DNA of 64,000 bases from CBDHFN01 sp965262605 (GTDB taxonomy: Bacteria > Pseudomonadota > Alphaproteobacteria > JASGCL01), in contig CBDHFN010000003.1 of NCBI GenBank assembly GCA_965262605.1, forward strand, positions 310,001 through 374,000, in the 5' to 3' direction. Shown here one piece after another: positions 63,911 through 64,000 of this stretch. Within the stretch, counting starts at the first letter, position 1. Each line of letters starts with the position of its first letter. A program made the translations under genes and the position numbers. The notes beneath the pieces were generated by a model. The model did not search any database, was not told where the DNA came from, and was given only the letters and a program-made list of their open reading frames with translations.

Positions 63911-64000
63911 GAAATTTATTTTTTAGGGTGATATTTTGGCGAATAACCTAATCACGAAAATATTAAAATTCGTGGCAGTTTGAACGCTTGCGCTTTAATG

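Overview
The window is a 64 kb chromosomal segment of an AT-rich bacterium, most likely an alphaproteobacterium with short intergenic gaps. The evidence is gene content and order: nuoM-nuoN, olsB-olsA, an aroE/coaE pair, murJ, cimA, a MarR regulator, tolQRA, glpX/tsaE, hslVU, an aerobic-type CobN, short-form metG and topA. Many genes overlap by 1-16 bp (ATGA or TAATG junctions). TGA is used as a normal stop. No tRNA, rRNA, CRISPR array or insertion sequence was recognised.

Layout. 1-5.3 kb: the end of the complex I operon (nuoM partial, nuoN), ornithine-lipid genes olsB-olsA, and a convergent MATE exporter. 5.4-10.5 kb: an operon of thiolase, Ogt, YHS protein, a fused AroE-CoaE enzyme and MurJ. 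10.6-11.75 kb: an accessory island with a compact candidate small RNA and a two-gene toxin-antitoxin-like module preceded by tandem operator-like repeats. 11.8-16.0 kb: a tightly overlapping pdxJ / sugar epimerase / GHMP kinase operon facing cimA. 16.2-21.5 kb: mmsB-marR, metG and tolQRA. 21.5-24.7 kb: two tandem DUF1185 genes and ilvH-glpX-tsaE, all on the minus strand.

24.8-45.7 kb: a single uninterrupted 6,976-codon gene for a giant surface protein made of about 63 Ig/cadherin-fold repeats of three kinds, with a C-terminal region that resembles type I secretion substrates. It starts at TTG just after a 7-codon leader ORF that carries the better ribosome binding site. 46-51.7 kb: a tungstate-type ABC transporter (tupB-tupC-tupA) followed directly by cobN. 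51.8 kb: a structured, terminator-ended candidate RNA. 52-54.3 kb: hslV-hslU-mutT on the minus strand. 54.4-55.4 kb: a second accessory insert, a perfect 54-bp palindrome followed by two genes of unknown function. 55.4-58.5 kb: rnhB, bamE, an ornithine-type decarboxylase and xth. 58.5-63.9 kb: an ABC-F protein, ndk, an ABM-domain protein and topA, all on the minus strand.

The most promising undescribed material is (a) the RHH/SeqA-N-like + RAMA-like regulator paired with a PBECR-like nuclease and the adjacent kissing-loop RNA, (b) the palindrome-linked unknown gene pair, (c) the architecture and leader of the giant adhesin, and (d) the tungstate transporter-CobN linkage with a terminator-like hairpin inside the tupA coding start. 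All assignments are from reading motifs. No database search or folding program was run.
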